A DNA stretch of 64,000 nucleotides from Parvularculaceae bacterium (GTDB lineage: Bacteria > Pseudomonadota > Alphaproteobacteria > Caulobacterales > Parvularculaceae), in NCBI GenBank assembly GCA_021776465.1, contig JAJFFU010000216.1, forward strand, positions 62,001 through 126,000. The letters are read 5' to 3'. Positions within the stretch are counted from its first letter, which is position 1. Each line of letters starts with the position of its first letter. Positions 8,027 to 16,861 of the stretch are shown here, in pieces. A program made the translations under genes and the position numbers. The notes beneath the pieces were generated by a model that was given only the letters and a program-made list of their open reading frames with translations, had not been told where the DNA came from and ran no database searches.

Positions 8027-8481
8027 ATATACTTCTTAAAAAATTAGAGCACCTGAATTCAGTCTACTGTCATGGCGGGCCTTATGGATTTATCCTGAAG
8101 CATCTTTGGGAGGCGGGTAAGATTGAATTAATTAGTGCAAAATATTATCCGGGTGGGACTACTGTTTATCTCTCAAAGAATCGGACTTGGCGTACGGGAA
8201 TCAACGGTTTTGGAGTCACCCTCCGGCTGACTGAAGGGGTCTTATCAGCCTCTGTTACTCTTCATAAGTGCGATAGAAGGTCAGGATTGATGTTACACAA
8301 GAAATGGACAGCAGAATTCGTAAACATTCCTATTGAGACAATAGAAGAATTTTATATCCCAATTAACAAGGCCTTTAAGGAGTCGATTGAAAAGGAATAC
8401 AACGATCGGGCTGACCAAGAAAAAGAACAACGGCTCGCTGAAATTGAACACAATATATTAACCGAAGGGGTTAACGCATAA
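8023..8481 (+). CDS. hypothetical protein
   Basis: 152 residues. A beta-rich N-terminal half (GVTLRLTEGVLSASVTLHKC) is followed by an acidic, probably coiled-coil C-terminus (KEYNDRADQEKEQRLAEIE). It precedes the 957-residue gene by nine bases and may act with it. Function unknown. Confidence 0.75.
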   Translation: MNILLKKLEHLNSVYCHGGPYGFILKHLWEAGKIELISAKYYPGGTTVYLSKNRTWRTGINGFGVTLRLTEGVLSASVTLHKCDRRSGLMLHKKWTAEFVNIPIETIEEFYIPINKAFKESIEKEYNDRADQEKEQRLAEIEHNILTEGVNA

Positions 8482-8490
8482 ATTTTAACC

Positions 8491-11364
8491 ATGAGCTTTA
8501 ACATTGAAGATTTAGACAGGCATAATTTTGATCGCGATAAAGGGACTGCATTCTTTGTTCTTCTGCACGATGCTGAAAAGAATCTTAAGAAAGGCCAGAA
8601 GGAAATTACGGTTGAGAAGCCTCAACTATGGGACTTTAACCCCTTCATTGGGCAAATATTTCATTGGAAGACATATGAAGAAAAAGACCCTCAACTAAAA
8701 CACATCTGGCGCCTTGTTAGTGGTACCGACAATACGGTTCGAAAAATGGTTGGTGGTGGCACCATGGAAGATTCAGCGGGCACCCTTACCTTCGAAAAAG
8801 CACCTAAAGACTACCTTCCTAAAAAGGACAAATTTATCGTTAAGCGCGAGGCGGAAGAACTCGTTTTTAAAGCAGGGTTCGGACTCTACAAAGAAGGAGT
8901 TTTTCTAATTAGTAAATCAGGGGACTATGCTCGGGTAAAGCAGATTCTTATCGGGGAAGCCGTTGATAATGACCTTTCCAATGAATCACCATTAAACAAC
9001 CCTCACCAAATCGACATCATGAAGGACTGCGTGTTTGTAGTGGTTGAGCATGAGCAAGGGTCTGAAAACAGGGTGGATGTTGAAAATCCTGAATTTAAGG
9101 CTGAAAAGAAATATACCCTGGATCAAATAGAGAAGCTTCAAACAGATTGGCAAGTTATCCCAGAGAATTCTCTTAAAGATTTTGAGGATAAAATAAATAC
9201 TGCTAGAGAAACTCAGTCTCTCGAAGTGTTCGGAGAAAAACTGATGATTACAGGCAGTGATGAGGAGTCTTTAAAGCAGGCAGAGGAGACTTCTAATGCA
9301 TTAATGGGTCTTTCTAATACCGAACAGCTTGAGGTGATCAGAAGAGAGGCAGCAGTCAATAAGAATCAGGCCTCTGTGGTTCAATCTGGGTTTGTTAGGG
9401 TGATCGTTCTTCAAAAGGAAGATTTTGAGGTTAAGCTCAACAAAGAGAGGGAGCGAATGGAACTCATGAAGGATGATTTAGAACGCCAGATCACCGTCTT
9501 CAAAAAGCAGATGAGAAAAATTCATAGACTCATCGTTACCCTTGAGATTTACCTTGGAGAAGGTGAGGCGGTGGTTCAAATATCAGAAGGAGAAAAAGCG
9601 CCGGAAGAAGACCCGATTTGTCTTCGGCAGCTCATGCTTTACATGGATGAAGAGTTTGGTGATCCAGCCGACGGTGGATTAGACTTTGAGTCGATCGAGG
9701 ATTTTGATGAATGGCTTGTTGATAGCGGGAACTTTAAAAAAGTAGTGCCAGAGAGTAAATGCGTTGTGGTAATGCAGCCTAGACGAAAAGATAAGCGCTA
9801 TGAAGTCAAGGATAGATTTGATGCGATCGCTACACGGGCAAAAAATGACGCCAATAAACTATTGTATATCCTTATCCGTAACGGGGATAACCTTTACAGG
9901 ATATTTAGTGATAATGTTGATTTAGGGAATCGTCTTTTTCCTTTAAGAGATGAATTTCAGGCCATGGTCGACCAACTCCTTAAAGCGCAAGTTGAGCGCC
10001 ATGAAAATGAACAAGACTCTTATAAATGGCGAAACGCTGACAATACAGTGGATGAAATGGATAATAAAATATTCCATTATAAGAGAAATTTTATTCTCTT
10101 GCAAGGACTGGTTCTACGGACTGAGGTGTTTGCTCCGGTTCCAACTGATCTTAACCTGTTAGAGGTTGATACCCATAAGGGGCGCGTAAAGTTTATTTAC
10201 GATGAAGAGAATATTCTACAAGATGGTGAAATGCGATATACTGAGTGGCACTCCTACATCAATAGCCATATCCAAAAAGGATCAAGGATATCAGTGTCTA
10301 TTAACGGGTATCCGAGCAACTTCAAAAGCAGATATGGAGGATATTATAGCGATTACGTCCTAAATAACTTTGGTGTTCCGCCTCAGGGAGTGTATGAGGT
10401 GTATTCAAGGAAGGTGGGAGGAACTTCTTGGAAAACCGAATATATCCCCGAAGAAGAATGGAAAGCAAATGAGCTGGCCCATATGAAGTTCAAAGAAAAG
10501 CATAAGAAGGTAACTGATTACGGAGATGGCAGAACACACACCCAATATAACCTTCCTAAAGACTATAACCGTGGGTATAAATTTGCGCATTACAGGAACT
10601 ATAAGGATAAAACTGTATGCGTTTATGTGCTTGATGAAAAGGGTGATAAAATATCAGTCGACAAAAGAAGAGATGAACTTTACATCAAGTTCACCTATGA
10701 GACTTGGAAAGGAAAAAAGAGGGGTAAATCTTTCATTATCAAGCCTACTGATGGATTTGTGCTGAACTATGATGCCCTTGAGCATAAAACAATCACTTAC
10801 TACCTCAATAGTAGGCTCGATAGGGTGAACTATGTGGACATGATTCCAGTTCTTCGAGGGCTTCGCAAGAACCTTAAGGATGAGAATGTATGGGAGGAGA
10901 ATTTTGTAGTCATGACCAAGCATCAGATACTCACCGAGCATCCTACGCTGGAAAAATTAGATATTGACCAAATAATATGGGATGCAGTTGACTGGTGGAA
11001 ACACAAGCTACCTAGAATATACAAGCGAGCGATCTCAAAAGATGACGCAAAAGCTCTGGAAAAAATCAGCCAGAGAGTCAAAAAGATGTGTAACCAGCTT
11101 TACAAGACAGGGCTCGATGTGGGGTCCAATTACAAGAAAAGAACCCTTGTATGGCCGTTTGAGAAATATGTCTTCTATGGCACCGGGGTGAGTAAGAAGG
11201 AGTTTGCTCAGCAGGTTAAGGAAATTAAGGCATCTAAATTCACGTTCAGGTATTCCAAAGGGTTTTCAAAGGTGGCTGATCAAGTCAGGGCGGTTAATGA
11301 TCCCACCCTCACTGAACTGGCAAATATGAAAAAAGGGGAGGTTCAGTTTAAACAAAAAACATAA
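8491..11364 (+). CDS. large conserved protein of unknown function, 957 residues
   Basis: The biggest protein in the window, soluble. Visible parts are an alpha/beta N-terminal region (1-215), a long coiled-coil segment (about 310-350, KERERMELMKDDLERQITVF), a region around 440-500 with YILIRNGDNLYRIFSDN followed by LGNRLFP that looks like a conserved phage-specific fold, and a basic C-terminus. No Walker, nuclease, polymerase or helicase motif is visible. It overlaps the next start by one base. It sits with the replication genes, so a role in DNA metabolism or host takeover is possible but unproven. Confidence 0.85.
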   Translation: MSFNIEDLDRHNFDRDKGTAFFVLLHDAEKNLKKGQKEITVEKPQLWDFNPFIGQIFHWKTYEEKDPQLKHIWRLVSGTDNTVRKMVGGGTMEDSAGTLTFEKAPKDYLPKKDKFIVKREAEELVFKAGFGLYKEGVFLISKSGDYARVKQILIGEAVDNDLSNESPLNNPHQIDIMKDCVFVVVEHEQGSENRVDVENPEFKAEKKYTLDQIEKLQTDWQVIPENSLKDFEDKINTARETQSLEVFGEKLMITGSDEESLKQAEETSNALMGLSNTEQLEVIRREAAVNKNQASVVQSGFVRVIVLQKEDFEVKLNKERERMELMKDDLERQITVFKKQMRKIHRLIVTLEIYLGEGEAVVQISEGEKAPEEDPICLRQLMLYMDEEFGDPADGGLDFESIEDFDEWLVDSGNFKKVVPESKCVVVMQPRRKDKRYEVKDRFDAIATRAKNDANKLLYILIRNGDNLYRIFSDNVDLGNRLFPLRDEFQAMVDQLLKAQVERHENEQDSYKWRNADNTVDEMDNKIFHYKRNFILLQGLVLRTEVFAPVPTDLNLLEVDTHKGRVKFIYDEENILQDGEMRYTEWHSYINSHIQKGSRISVSINGYPSNFKSRYGGYYSDYVLNNFGVPPQGVYEVYSRKVGGTSWKTEYIPEEEWKANELAHMKFKEKHKKVTDYGDGRTHTQYNLPKDYNRGYKFAHYRNYKDKTVCVYVLDEKGDKISVDKRRDELYIKFTYETWKGKKRGKSFIIKPTDGFVLNYDALEHKTITYYLNSRLDRVNYVDMIPVLRGLRKNLKDENVWEENFVVMTKHQILTEHPTLEKLDIDQIIWDAVDWWKHKLPRIYKRAISKDDAKALEKISQRVKKMCNQLYKTGLDVGSNYKKRTLVWPFEKYVFYGTGVSKKEFAQQVKEIKASKFTFRYSKGFSKVADQVRAVNDPTLTELANMKKGEVQFKQKT

Positions 11365-11738
11365 TGGATAGATGGAACAATATATTAGAACGCATTGAGA
11401 AGCGCCCAACACGGGATGCATTCGATAAGTTTATGTTTAATGTGGGGGTCTATGTATTTCCCACAGCGATTCTCTATAAGCAGTTCTGGTGGTATGAGTG
11501 GATGGACCCTGATATGAGATATAGGCTCGCGTTCTGGGTTGTGATGGTGTTATTCTGGGGGTTCTTCACCTTTGTATTGGTGTTACGAATACGCAGACAG
11601 ATTCTTAGAAGACATAGGAAGAGGTCAGATAAGAAAAAATTAGGGGCCTGTATCCGGTGCGGAGAGAAGTTTACTTTCAAGAGAAAAAAGTTTATTTGTG
11701 TCAAATGTTATTTGGCAGAACACAATTCAGAATCATGA
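11364..11738 (+). CDS. membrane protein with C-terminal zinc ribbon
   Basis: 124 residues. There are two hydrophobic segments (about 27-44 and 53-76) and a basic stretch, then a C-terminal C-x2-C ... C-x2-C motif (CIRCGEKFTFKRKKFICVKC, about 97-116) typical of a small zinc ribbon. The ribbon would face the cytoplasm and could bind nucleic acid or a protein at the membrane. It shares a base with the preceding stop and overlaps the next start (ATGA). Confidence 0.75.
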   Translation: MDRWNNILERIEKRPTRDAFDKFMFNVGVYVFPTAILYKQFWWYEWMDPDMRYRLAFWVVMVLFWGFFTFVLVLRIRRQILRRHRKRSDKKKLGACIRCGEKFTFKRKKFICVKCYLAEHNSES

Positions 11739-11935
11739 GCAGACACATCAAGAGAGACGGAGCTTTTATGTGCAACGCGCGGTATAAGCCTCAGAGATGG
11801 ACTAAATACGATGGATTCGTTAGGTTCACCTATGTTCATAAAATGAATATAGAGCAGATGCAAGCGTTATGTGCTGATTGCATTGAAGAATATACCCGAC
11901 GCATGGATAATATGGACCCGGTAATAATAGAATAA
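11735..11935 (+). CDS. hypothetical protein
   Basis: 66 residues from ATG 11735, in an ATGA overlap with the previous stop (an earlier in-frame start at 11657 is inside the preceding gene). Contains four Arg/Lys-rich segments and a C-x2-C pair (ALCADC), with another Cys near the start (MCNA), so a metal site is conceivable. Function unknown. Confidence 0.65.
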   Translation: MSRHIKRDGAFMCNARYKPQRWTKYDGFVRFTYVHKMNIEQMQALCADCIEEYTRRMDNMDPVIIE

Positions 11936-11938
11936 GAT

Positions 11939-12700
11939 ATGTTTGAAACAAGACGTAATCACGAAGAGCTTTATGAGGGGGTTGTTATTAAGCTGCCATT
12001 ATGGTTCATTGAAATGAATAATCTCCAAAACCCCCTCAAAGAGCTTAGAGGCGAGTTGTCCAAGGCTAAGAAGAGTGTTCACCATCCTGACTACCAAAGG
12101 ACAATGAACGAACTTGAGAACTACCCGACAAAGGCTAAAAAAGCAAAAGAAAGAGCCGCTAAAAAGGAGGCGGATGAAAAAAAGTCGAAACAGGAGTTTA
12201 GTGCAGCGGCAGACAACCGGATTCTACAAACTTCTTGGGAGGATCGTAGGATGAATTTCAAGTTCTTCGACGTTAGATATGCAGGAGTGGTATGGGAAGA
12301 GAAAGACTATAAAGTTGGAGAGGTGATCAACCCTGAGTTTGTTGAAAACATGAAGAAACTCTTCAATAGTGACGTGTTTGTATTTGAAGATTTTTGCGGT
12401 GAGAACGCCCTTGACGTATTATGTGATGACTATGAGAAGGCACCCAAGGAATGTTTTAAACTATCTGATAACCTTCTTTCCATCAATGAGGATGGCGGAC
12501 TAACCCTTCATTATAAACGTCAGCTTGTTCGTTACACCAGTAAAAAAGATAAAAGCTCTTACTCCTACAATGAACACCCCATTAATTACGATGTAGAGAA
12601 AAAATTATACTGGATTTATGGGTACTATATCGATAGGGTTGAATTAACGGATTATGATTTTAATGGGGAGATATTCACCCTTAAAAAAAGCACAAAATGA
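11939..12700 (+). CDS. hypothetical protein with coiled-coil N-terminus
   Basis: 253 residues. A Lys/Ala/Glu-rich helical stretch (about 55-95) precedes an acidic, aromatic alpha/beta domain (about 100-250). No known motif. Overlaps the next gene by four bases. Confidence 0.75.
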   Translation: MFETRRNHEELYEGVVIKLPLWFIEMNNLQNPLKELRGELSKAKKSVHHPDYQRTMNELENYPTKAKKAKERAAKKEADEKKSKQEFSAAADNRILQTSWEDRRMNFKFFDVRYAGVVWEEKDYKVGEVINPEFVENMKKLFNSDVFVFEDFCGENALDVLCDDYEKAPKECFKLSDNLLSINEDGGLTLHYKRQLVRYTSKKDKSSYSYNEHPINYDVEKKLYWIYGYYIDRVELTDYDFNGEIFTLKKSTK

Positions 12701-12987
12701 AACTAAAATTAGGAGAGTTAACTGTTACCAGTCATGACGGAGGCGCTGCGGTGCATGAGATTTTTTCTATCGCGGTAATTAGGGTTCCAAGGATTCCTAC
12801 AGCGCATAAACTCCAACCTTTCGCTTATGTATTTGAGACTAAGATAATAAATGACGGGGTGATTAGGTTTATTATTCCGTGGTATAATATGGTAGAATCA
12901 AAGGTGGATCATAATCAGATTCTTACCGGGGGTTCTGTTATTGTAGACGGAAGGCTTCATCAGTTCAAATTAACAGATTTAGATTAA
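12697..12987 (+). CDS. hypothetical beta-rich protein
   Basis: 96 residues, mostly predicted beta strands (RFIIPWYNMVESKV, GGSVIVDGRLHQFKL). The start overlaps the preceding stop (ATGA). No motif recognised. Confidence 0.7.
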   Translation: MKLKLGELTVTSHDGGAAVHEIFSIAVIRVPRIPTAHKLQPFAYVFETKIINDGVIRFIIPWYNMVESKVDHNQILTGGSVIVDGRLHQFKLTDLD

Positions 12988-13063
12988 TTTCACATGGGCT
13001 GGTTATTCTCTTTATATCATCTTATATTTATGGGCTTCACCTGCCAAACCGAGCAATTACTTC

Positions 13064-13825
13064 ATGGGCGACTATAGACAGTCTTATCGGAATAAATGGC
13101 GCGACAAAGAGTTTAGGAATTTGTCGGTCAAGGCAAAACTCATGTGCTTGTACCTGATGGATAACTGTGACAACGCAGGGTTTTGGGAAGTGGACTGGGA
13201 AGAAATGGCATTTCTGACCAAACTGAAAGAGGGTGAACTTACCAGTCATGGACTCGAAACTATTCGTGGGCAAGTCTTGGTAGGTAAAAACAATAAGTTT
13301 ATCTGGCTGAAAAGCTTACTCAGAGATGAGAAACACCTTCCGCTTAAGCCTAATAACAATGAGCATAAAGCGATTATTTGGCGCATACAAGAAATGCTCG
13401 ACGAGTTTGGAGTTGCAAATAAAAAAATCCTTAAGGCTTTATTACCTGAAGGAATTATACTTCCTAAATCAAAGTCTGATGAAGCTGCGCCTGAGAACAG
13501 TGACCATCCCTCTCAAACTAAGTTCACTAAGCCGACGCTAATTGAGGCCCAACAGCATTTTAAATCTAAAAAAGTAGATGACTGGGAGGTGGCCGGAGAG
13601 AAGTTCGTCGAGCATTACTCTAAGGTGGGGTGGGTAGTTGGAAAACATAAGACTCCAATGAAAAGCTGGAAGAGCGCAATCAATACCTTTATTCGTAACC
13701 AGAAAGAATGGGAGCAGAATAAAACAGGGAGTTCCAAGGGTAAAGGCTCTAAAGCTAAAGCAGCGTTGGCATCACACGAGAAGGTTAAAGGTTGGGATTT
13801 TGATAAACTTCAAAAAGAAGCATAA
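13064..13825 (+). CDS. DnaD-like phage replication protein
   Basis: 253 residues. The N-terminal ~110 residues (WRDKEFRNLSVKAKLMCLYL, then DNCDNAGFWEVDW) show the winged-helix pattern of phage replisome-organiser/DnaD-like N-terminal domains, with the characteristic 'K-x-L-x-L-Y-L-x-D-x-x-D-x-A-G' run. The C-terminal 140 residues contain a helix ending in WKSAINTFIRNQKEW, a form often seen in primosome-loading proteins, and a Lys/Ser/Gly tail. Such proteins mark the replication origin and load helicase. The next gene is adjacent (ATG at the base after the stop). Confidence 0.75.
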   Translation: MGDYRQSYRNKWRDKEFRNLSVKAKLMCLYLMDNCDNAGFWEVDWEEMAFLTKLKEGELTSHGLETIRGQVLVGKNNKFIWLKSLLRDEKHLPLKPNNNEHKAIIWRIQEMLDEFGVANKKILKALLPEGIILPKSKSDEAAPENSDHPSQTKFTKPTLIEAQQHFKSKKVDDWEVAGEKFVEHYSKVGWVVGKHKTPMKSWKSAINTFIRNQKEWEQNKTGSSKGKGSKAKAALASHEKVKGWDFDKLQKEA

Positions 13826-14842
13826 ATGACCGACGGATCAAATAGCACCTCTCTATCAATTAGGCCAGAAAACGACACCTCGGTTGTATGGTTTCACGGG
13901 ATGGAGTACAAATCTTTCGATGTCAATAAAATGGCACTCTCTCCGATGGATAAAAAGATTATGCTTGCCCATAAAGGTTATACCTCCAAGATTAAAAACA
14001 TGGAGGCCCAGGACTCCGGGATGGAACTATCAGCGGCGATTAATACCGCTATATTCGATAGCGGAATCAATATGGACCCTGACGATCGGGACCTTGTCAT
14101 ACAGCGCACCATTAAAGATATTTATGCCGACCATGGTGGATTAACTGTCAGGGAAGTGGAGCTTGCTTTTCATTTAGGAGTCAGAAATAGACTTGTTAAA
14201 CAGTATTTCGGGATCAACCCGGCCACTCTTTCTATTTTTCTTGATGAGTTTATTCATACCAGAAGAGCTACAGCAATTACAAACTTTATGCGATGCCTTC
14301 CTGTTATTAAAGACAGGGAAGCTACCCCTGAAGATAAGGCCCGGATTCATCAGGAATGGTTGATGAAAAAAATCAATTCTTACCAGAACACCGTTAAGAG
14401 TCGGGGGGGATCGGTAATAGGAAGTAATACTGATTGCGATATGTATTATCATTTTTTACATATGCTGTCAATAGTGAAGCCGAGTAAGTCTAAAAAAAAG
14501 AAAATATTCAAAGAGGCTATAGATAAGGTAACCGAGGAATTGAAAAACAACCCGGAACTATTCCGAAATTCCAGAACCTTTATGTCCGGCATTCAACAGG
14601 CTACCCACAGGACGGCTCACACCTTTAACACAAGAGTGAATAGCTTGTCCCGAGAAGCTGTACTCATTGACAAGCTTACCGCGATGGCTGAGAAAAAGGT
14701 TGACCTGTATAAGAAAATACAGCGAGCGGTGAAAAAAACTGACTGGACACTGGATAAATTCTACGCATACCTTAACGAACAACAGTTCAAGAATAAACGT
14801 GAATCAGAAACCGAAGAAACTCGCACACAAGATGGAGAATGA
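13826..14842 (+). CDS. probable replication-associated protein
   Basis: 338 residues, soluble and basic. A central block (DRDLVIQRTIKDIYADHGGL, then VREVELAFHLGVRNRLVKQYFGINPATL) reads as a helical DNA- or protein-binding domain, and a similar block is familiar from replication neighbourhoods of Bacteroidota phages. The remainder is charged helix. It follows the DnaD-like gene directly, so a helicase-loader or accessory role is the best guess. No ATPase motif is visible. Confidence 0.65.
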   Translation: MTDGSNSTSLSIRPENDTSVVWFHGMEYKSFDVNKMALSPMDKKIMLAHKGYTSKIKNMEAQDSGMELSAAINTAIFDSGINMDPDDRDLVIQRTIKDIYADHGGLTVREVELAFHLGVRNRLVKQYFGINPATLSIFLDEFIHTRRATAITNFMRCLPVIKDREATPEDKARIHQEWLMKKINSYQNTVKSRGGSVIGSNTDCDMYYHFLHMLSIVKPSKSKKKKIFKEAIDKVTEELKNNPELFRNSRTFMSGIQQATHRTAHTFNTRVNSLSREAVLIDKLTAMAEKKVDLYKKIQRAVKKTDWTLDKFYAYLNEQQFKNKRESETEETRTQDGE

Positions 14843-15092
14843 ACTAACGCCGGATAAAATATTTGGGGAGCGGATCAGAGAGATTAGACGCAGCCGACAC
14901 ATCACCCAAAAGAAACTAGCTCAAGACGCGGGGATATCTAATGGGTATCTCAATAGAATCGAGCACGGAAAAGGTGGGAACGTTGGTATGGTTGTGGTTT
15001 TTAAACTAATGGCCCTGCTTAATTGCTCATTACTGGTTAAACACCATCGAGGGAAAGCTCAAGAGATGGACTCTGCATCTACTCAAGAATAG
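14832..15092 (+). CDS. Xre-family transcriptional regulator
   Basis: 86 residues from ATG 14832 (an in-frame ATG at 14799 lies inside the previous gene). A complete HTH_3 domain is visible at about residues 9-65: IREIRRSRHITQKKLAQDAG, then ISNGYLNRIEHGKG. The unit overlaps the preceding gene by 11 bases. It may repress or time the early operon or the late array that converges on it. Confidence 0.85.
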   Translation: MENELTPDKIFGERIREIRRSRHITQKKLAQDAGISNGYLNRIEHGKGGNVGMVVVFKLMALLNCSLLVKHHRGKAQEMDSASTQE

Positions 15093-15107
15093 TTAAAACC
15101 TCTGCAC

Positions 15108-15395
15108 ATGACATCAGATGACATTGACGATAAATTTGTAGAAGAAGTATCCAAAGACAATTATTCATTGCATAACCTAAATCGTGAGATCATACACGTG
15201 ATTGGTAAGAAATTCATAGAACGTGCCGAGGAAATAAGGCATTATGCCCTTAATCTGACCATCAAGAAAATGAACGGTGAAAAACAGGGGGTGAAAGAAG
15301 ATGAACTCTACTCTATAGACACCAGGCTTGAGGTGGTGAACGAGATGGTCAATAAATTACATGCCATAGCCAGAGAGATCAATGAGAAGGTCTAA
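15108..15395 (+). CDS. hypothetical helical protein
   Basis: 95 residues, entirely helical and charged, without membrane segments. It is the last gene of the + operon, and its stop codon immediately precedes the two-way terminator. Function unknown. Confidence 0.7.
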   Translation: MTSDDIDDKFVEEVSKDNYSLHNLNREIIHVIGKKFIERAEEIRHYALNLTIKKMNGEKQGVKEDELYSIDTRLEVVNEMVNKLHAIAREINEKV

Positions 15396-15427
15396 AAAAA
15401 GGGACTGTGATTACTCACAATCCCTTT
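15394..15427. terminator. bidirectional intrinsic terminator
   Basis: GGGACTGTGA (15401-15410), loop TTAC, TCACAATCCC (15415-15424) form a 10-bp stem with one mismatch. A7 (15394-15400) becomes a U7 tract for - strand transcripts, and TTT follows on the + side. It separates the + early operon from the end of the - late array. Confidence 0.85.
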
Positions 15428-15514
15428 CAGTTTGCTCCCCAAGACCTAAAACCGAGCAAGGATTAGGCCTCTACGGTGAACAACGCATAAGTGTCTCGAA
15501 GATAGTCAATTCTT

Positions 15515-15949
15515 TTAACGTAAAATAGCAACGATCGATACCACTACTGCCGCGCCAATAGCAATAAACTTTCCTGTTTTTTGCTTTTTTATTTCATCGT
15601 CCAGATCAGACACTATCGACTGGTGAGCATTAATCTGAATCTCCTTCTCACCAATGATGGAATCCTTTCTAGCAATCACCTCATCCTTATCATCTATTCT
15701 GGATTTCTGTTTACCAACCACTGAATCAAGGCGAACTATTTTTATCTCAAGCTGGGTTTTGTTCTGTTTGCAAGCTTTGAACCCAGCAATTTTTTTAGCC
15801 ATGTCCCGAGACTGGAACAGACTAAATACCATCACCGTGTCTCCCTCAACGTCTATCTGTGCTATCGGGTACTTCAGTTGAGAAAAAGTCGATAAGCCCA
15901 TCAACATGAACAGTGTCAAGATGAGATTCTGTTTGACGTAAGTTTTCAT
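15515..15949 (-). CDS. coiled-coil protein with signal peptide and C-terminal membrane helix; possible spanin component
   Basis: 144 residues. An N-terminal signal-like segment (NLILTLFMLMGLSTFS, 8-23) is followed by a long coiled coil (about 65-120) with repeated S/D-x-I-x-x-K/E heptads and a C-terminal membrane helix (FIAIGAAVVVSIVAIL, about 127-142). Its 5' end overlaps the upstream gene by 104 bases in another frame. Nested overlap, coiled coil and membrane anchoring recall two-part spanins that breach the outer membrane. This is inference; a structural virion protein is possible. Confidence 0.75.
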   Translation of the reverse strand: MKTYVKQNLILTLFMLMGLSTFSQLKYPIAQIDVEGDTVMVFSLFQSRDMAKKIAGFKACKQNKTQLEIKIVRLDSVVGKQKSRIDDKDEVIARKDSIIGEKEIQINAHQSIVSDLDDEIKKQKTGKFIAIGAAVVVSIVAILR

Positions 15950-16217
15950 TTATGGTAATTATTATTGTGTCAGTTTTAAGATTAGCCCTCAAGAGGCTGT
16001 CAATTTCCTTTTTCGAGACAATGTCTTGTGCTTCGAGTGCCTTGATTTCTATTTCATGTATCTTCTCCCGCTCTTTAGACTCTAGGATAAGTCTCTCTTT
16101 TGCTTTGCGGGTATCATTAGCGTCTCGGTTTAATTTTCCCCTGTCAACAAACCAAGAGATTGAGACGATCACAAGGAAAAGCATTAGGATTATGTTGGGT
16201 AAACTAAGTTTTTTCAT
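15846..16217 (-). CDS. N-terminally membrane-anchored coiled-coil protein; possible i-spanin
   Basis: 123 residues. One membrane helix (NIILMLFLVIVSISWFV, 8-24) is followed by a charged coiled coil (30-100). The start overlaps the upstream capsid-like gene by four bases, and its 3' third is shared with the next gene in another frame. The topology fits an inner-membrane spanin subunit, which would pair with the neighbour at 15515-15949. Confidence 0.75.
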   Translation of the reverse strand: MKKLSLPNIILMLFLVIVSISWFVDRGKLNRDANDTRKAKERLILESKEREKIHEIEIKALEAQDIVSKKEIDSLLRANLKTDTIIITINENLRQTESHLDTVHVDGLIDFFSTEVPDSTDRR

Positions 16218-16843
16218 GCGGCAGCTCTTGGATTTCTTTTCGCTTGATCTTTTAACTGGCCCGCAAAATACATGGTGATTGAAACAGTAGTGTTGGGCAG
16301 AATCACGTAGTCATCTATCTTGGTGCGCCCACTCAAGACCAGCCCCTCTAAAGATGCTGTGGCGATATCACCCTGACTCTGATAAGCACTCACCAGTGGG
16401 TATACATATTTGACAGCTTCGTTTCCTGAGGCGTCCTTAGCTTGTATGCGGATCATTTGGTTGATCTGTTTGGTGTTTGGAGATCGGACCTCAAGACCAG
16501 CTAAAGCAATAGGCTCATTTATGATTGATTGAGCGAAAAAATCAACATTTGGCACCGACTGGACACTTACATTCGGGTTTTGCTGGGCAAACGTCTGTTG
16601 AGAAAACGAATCAAACAAGTCGACTTTCTGAGGTTTAGGGGTTGAGTTGGTAAGGGTAAATATAACCCGATCTCGGCTGCCCATGTTTTCAACACCTAAA
16701 TTCTCCATTATCTCAGAGGTGAGTGGATTGAAGTTGCTATACTTCTTTCTTGTTGGTGGCTGGATTAGGCGTAAATAACCAATGCCGATCGCAACAAGTG
16801 AGAGCACTTGTAACCATGTTTTTTGATTCTCATTCAGTTTCAT
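16214..16843 (-). CDS. membrane-anchored capsid-like beta-sandwich protein
   Basis: 209 residues. A membrane helix (about 10-26) precedes a domain (about 55-200) that belongs to the same family as the capsid candidate at 50307-51074. It opens with VIFTLTNSTPKPQKVDLF and continues with KDASGNEA, YPLVSAYQSQ and YVILPNTTVSITMYF, aligning end to end with its paralogs. The membrane anchor suggests a vertex or minor capsid protein that ties the shell to an internal membrane. Role inferred from homology within this window and from layout. Confidence 0.75.
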   Translation of the reverse strand: MKLNENQKTWLQVLSLVAIGIGYLRLIQPPTRKKYSNFNPLTSEIMENLGVENMGSRDRVIFTLTNSTPKPQKVDLFDSFSQQTFAQQNPNVSVQSVPNVDFFAQSIINEPIALAGLEVRSPNTKQINQMIRIQAKDASGNEAVKYVYPLVSAYQSQGDIATASLEGLVLSGRTKIDDYVILPNTTVSITMYFAGQLKDQAKRNPRAAA

Positions 16844-16861
16844 CGCGAGTGGGTTTTAAAT

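Noticed and set aside
12994..13077. 27-codon open frame starting MGWLFSLYHL
   Set aside because: It overlaps the start of the DnaD-like gene and has no other support.
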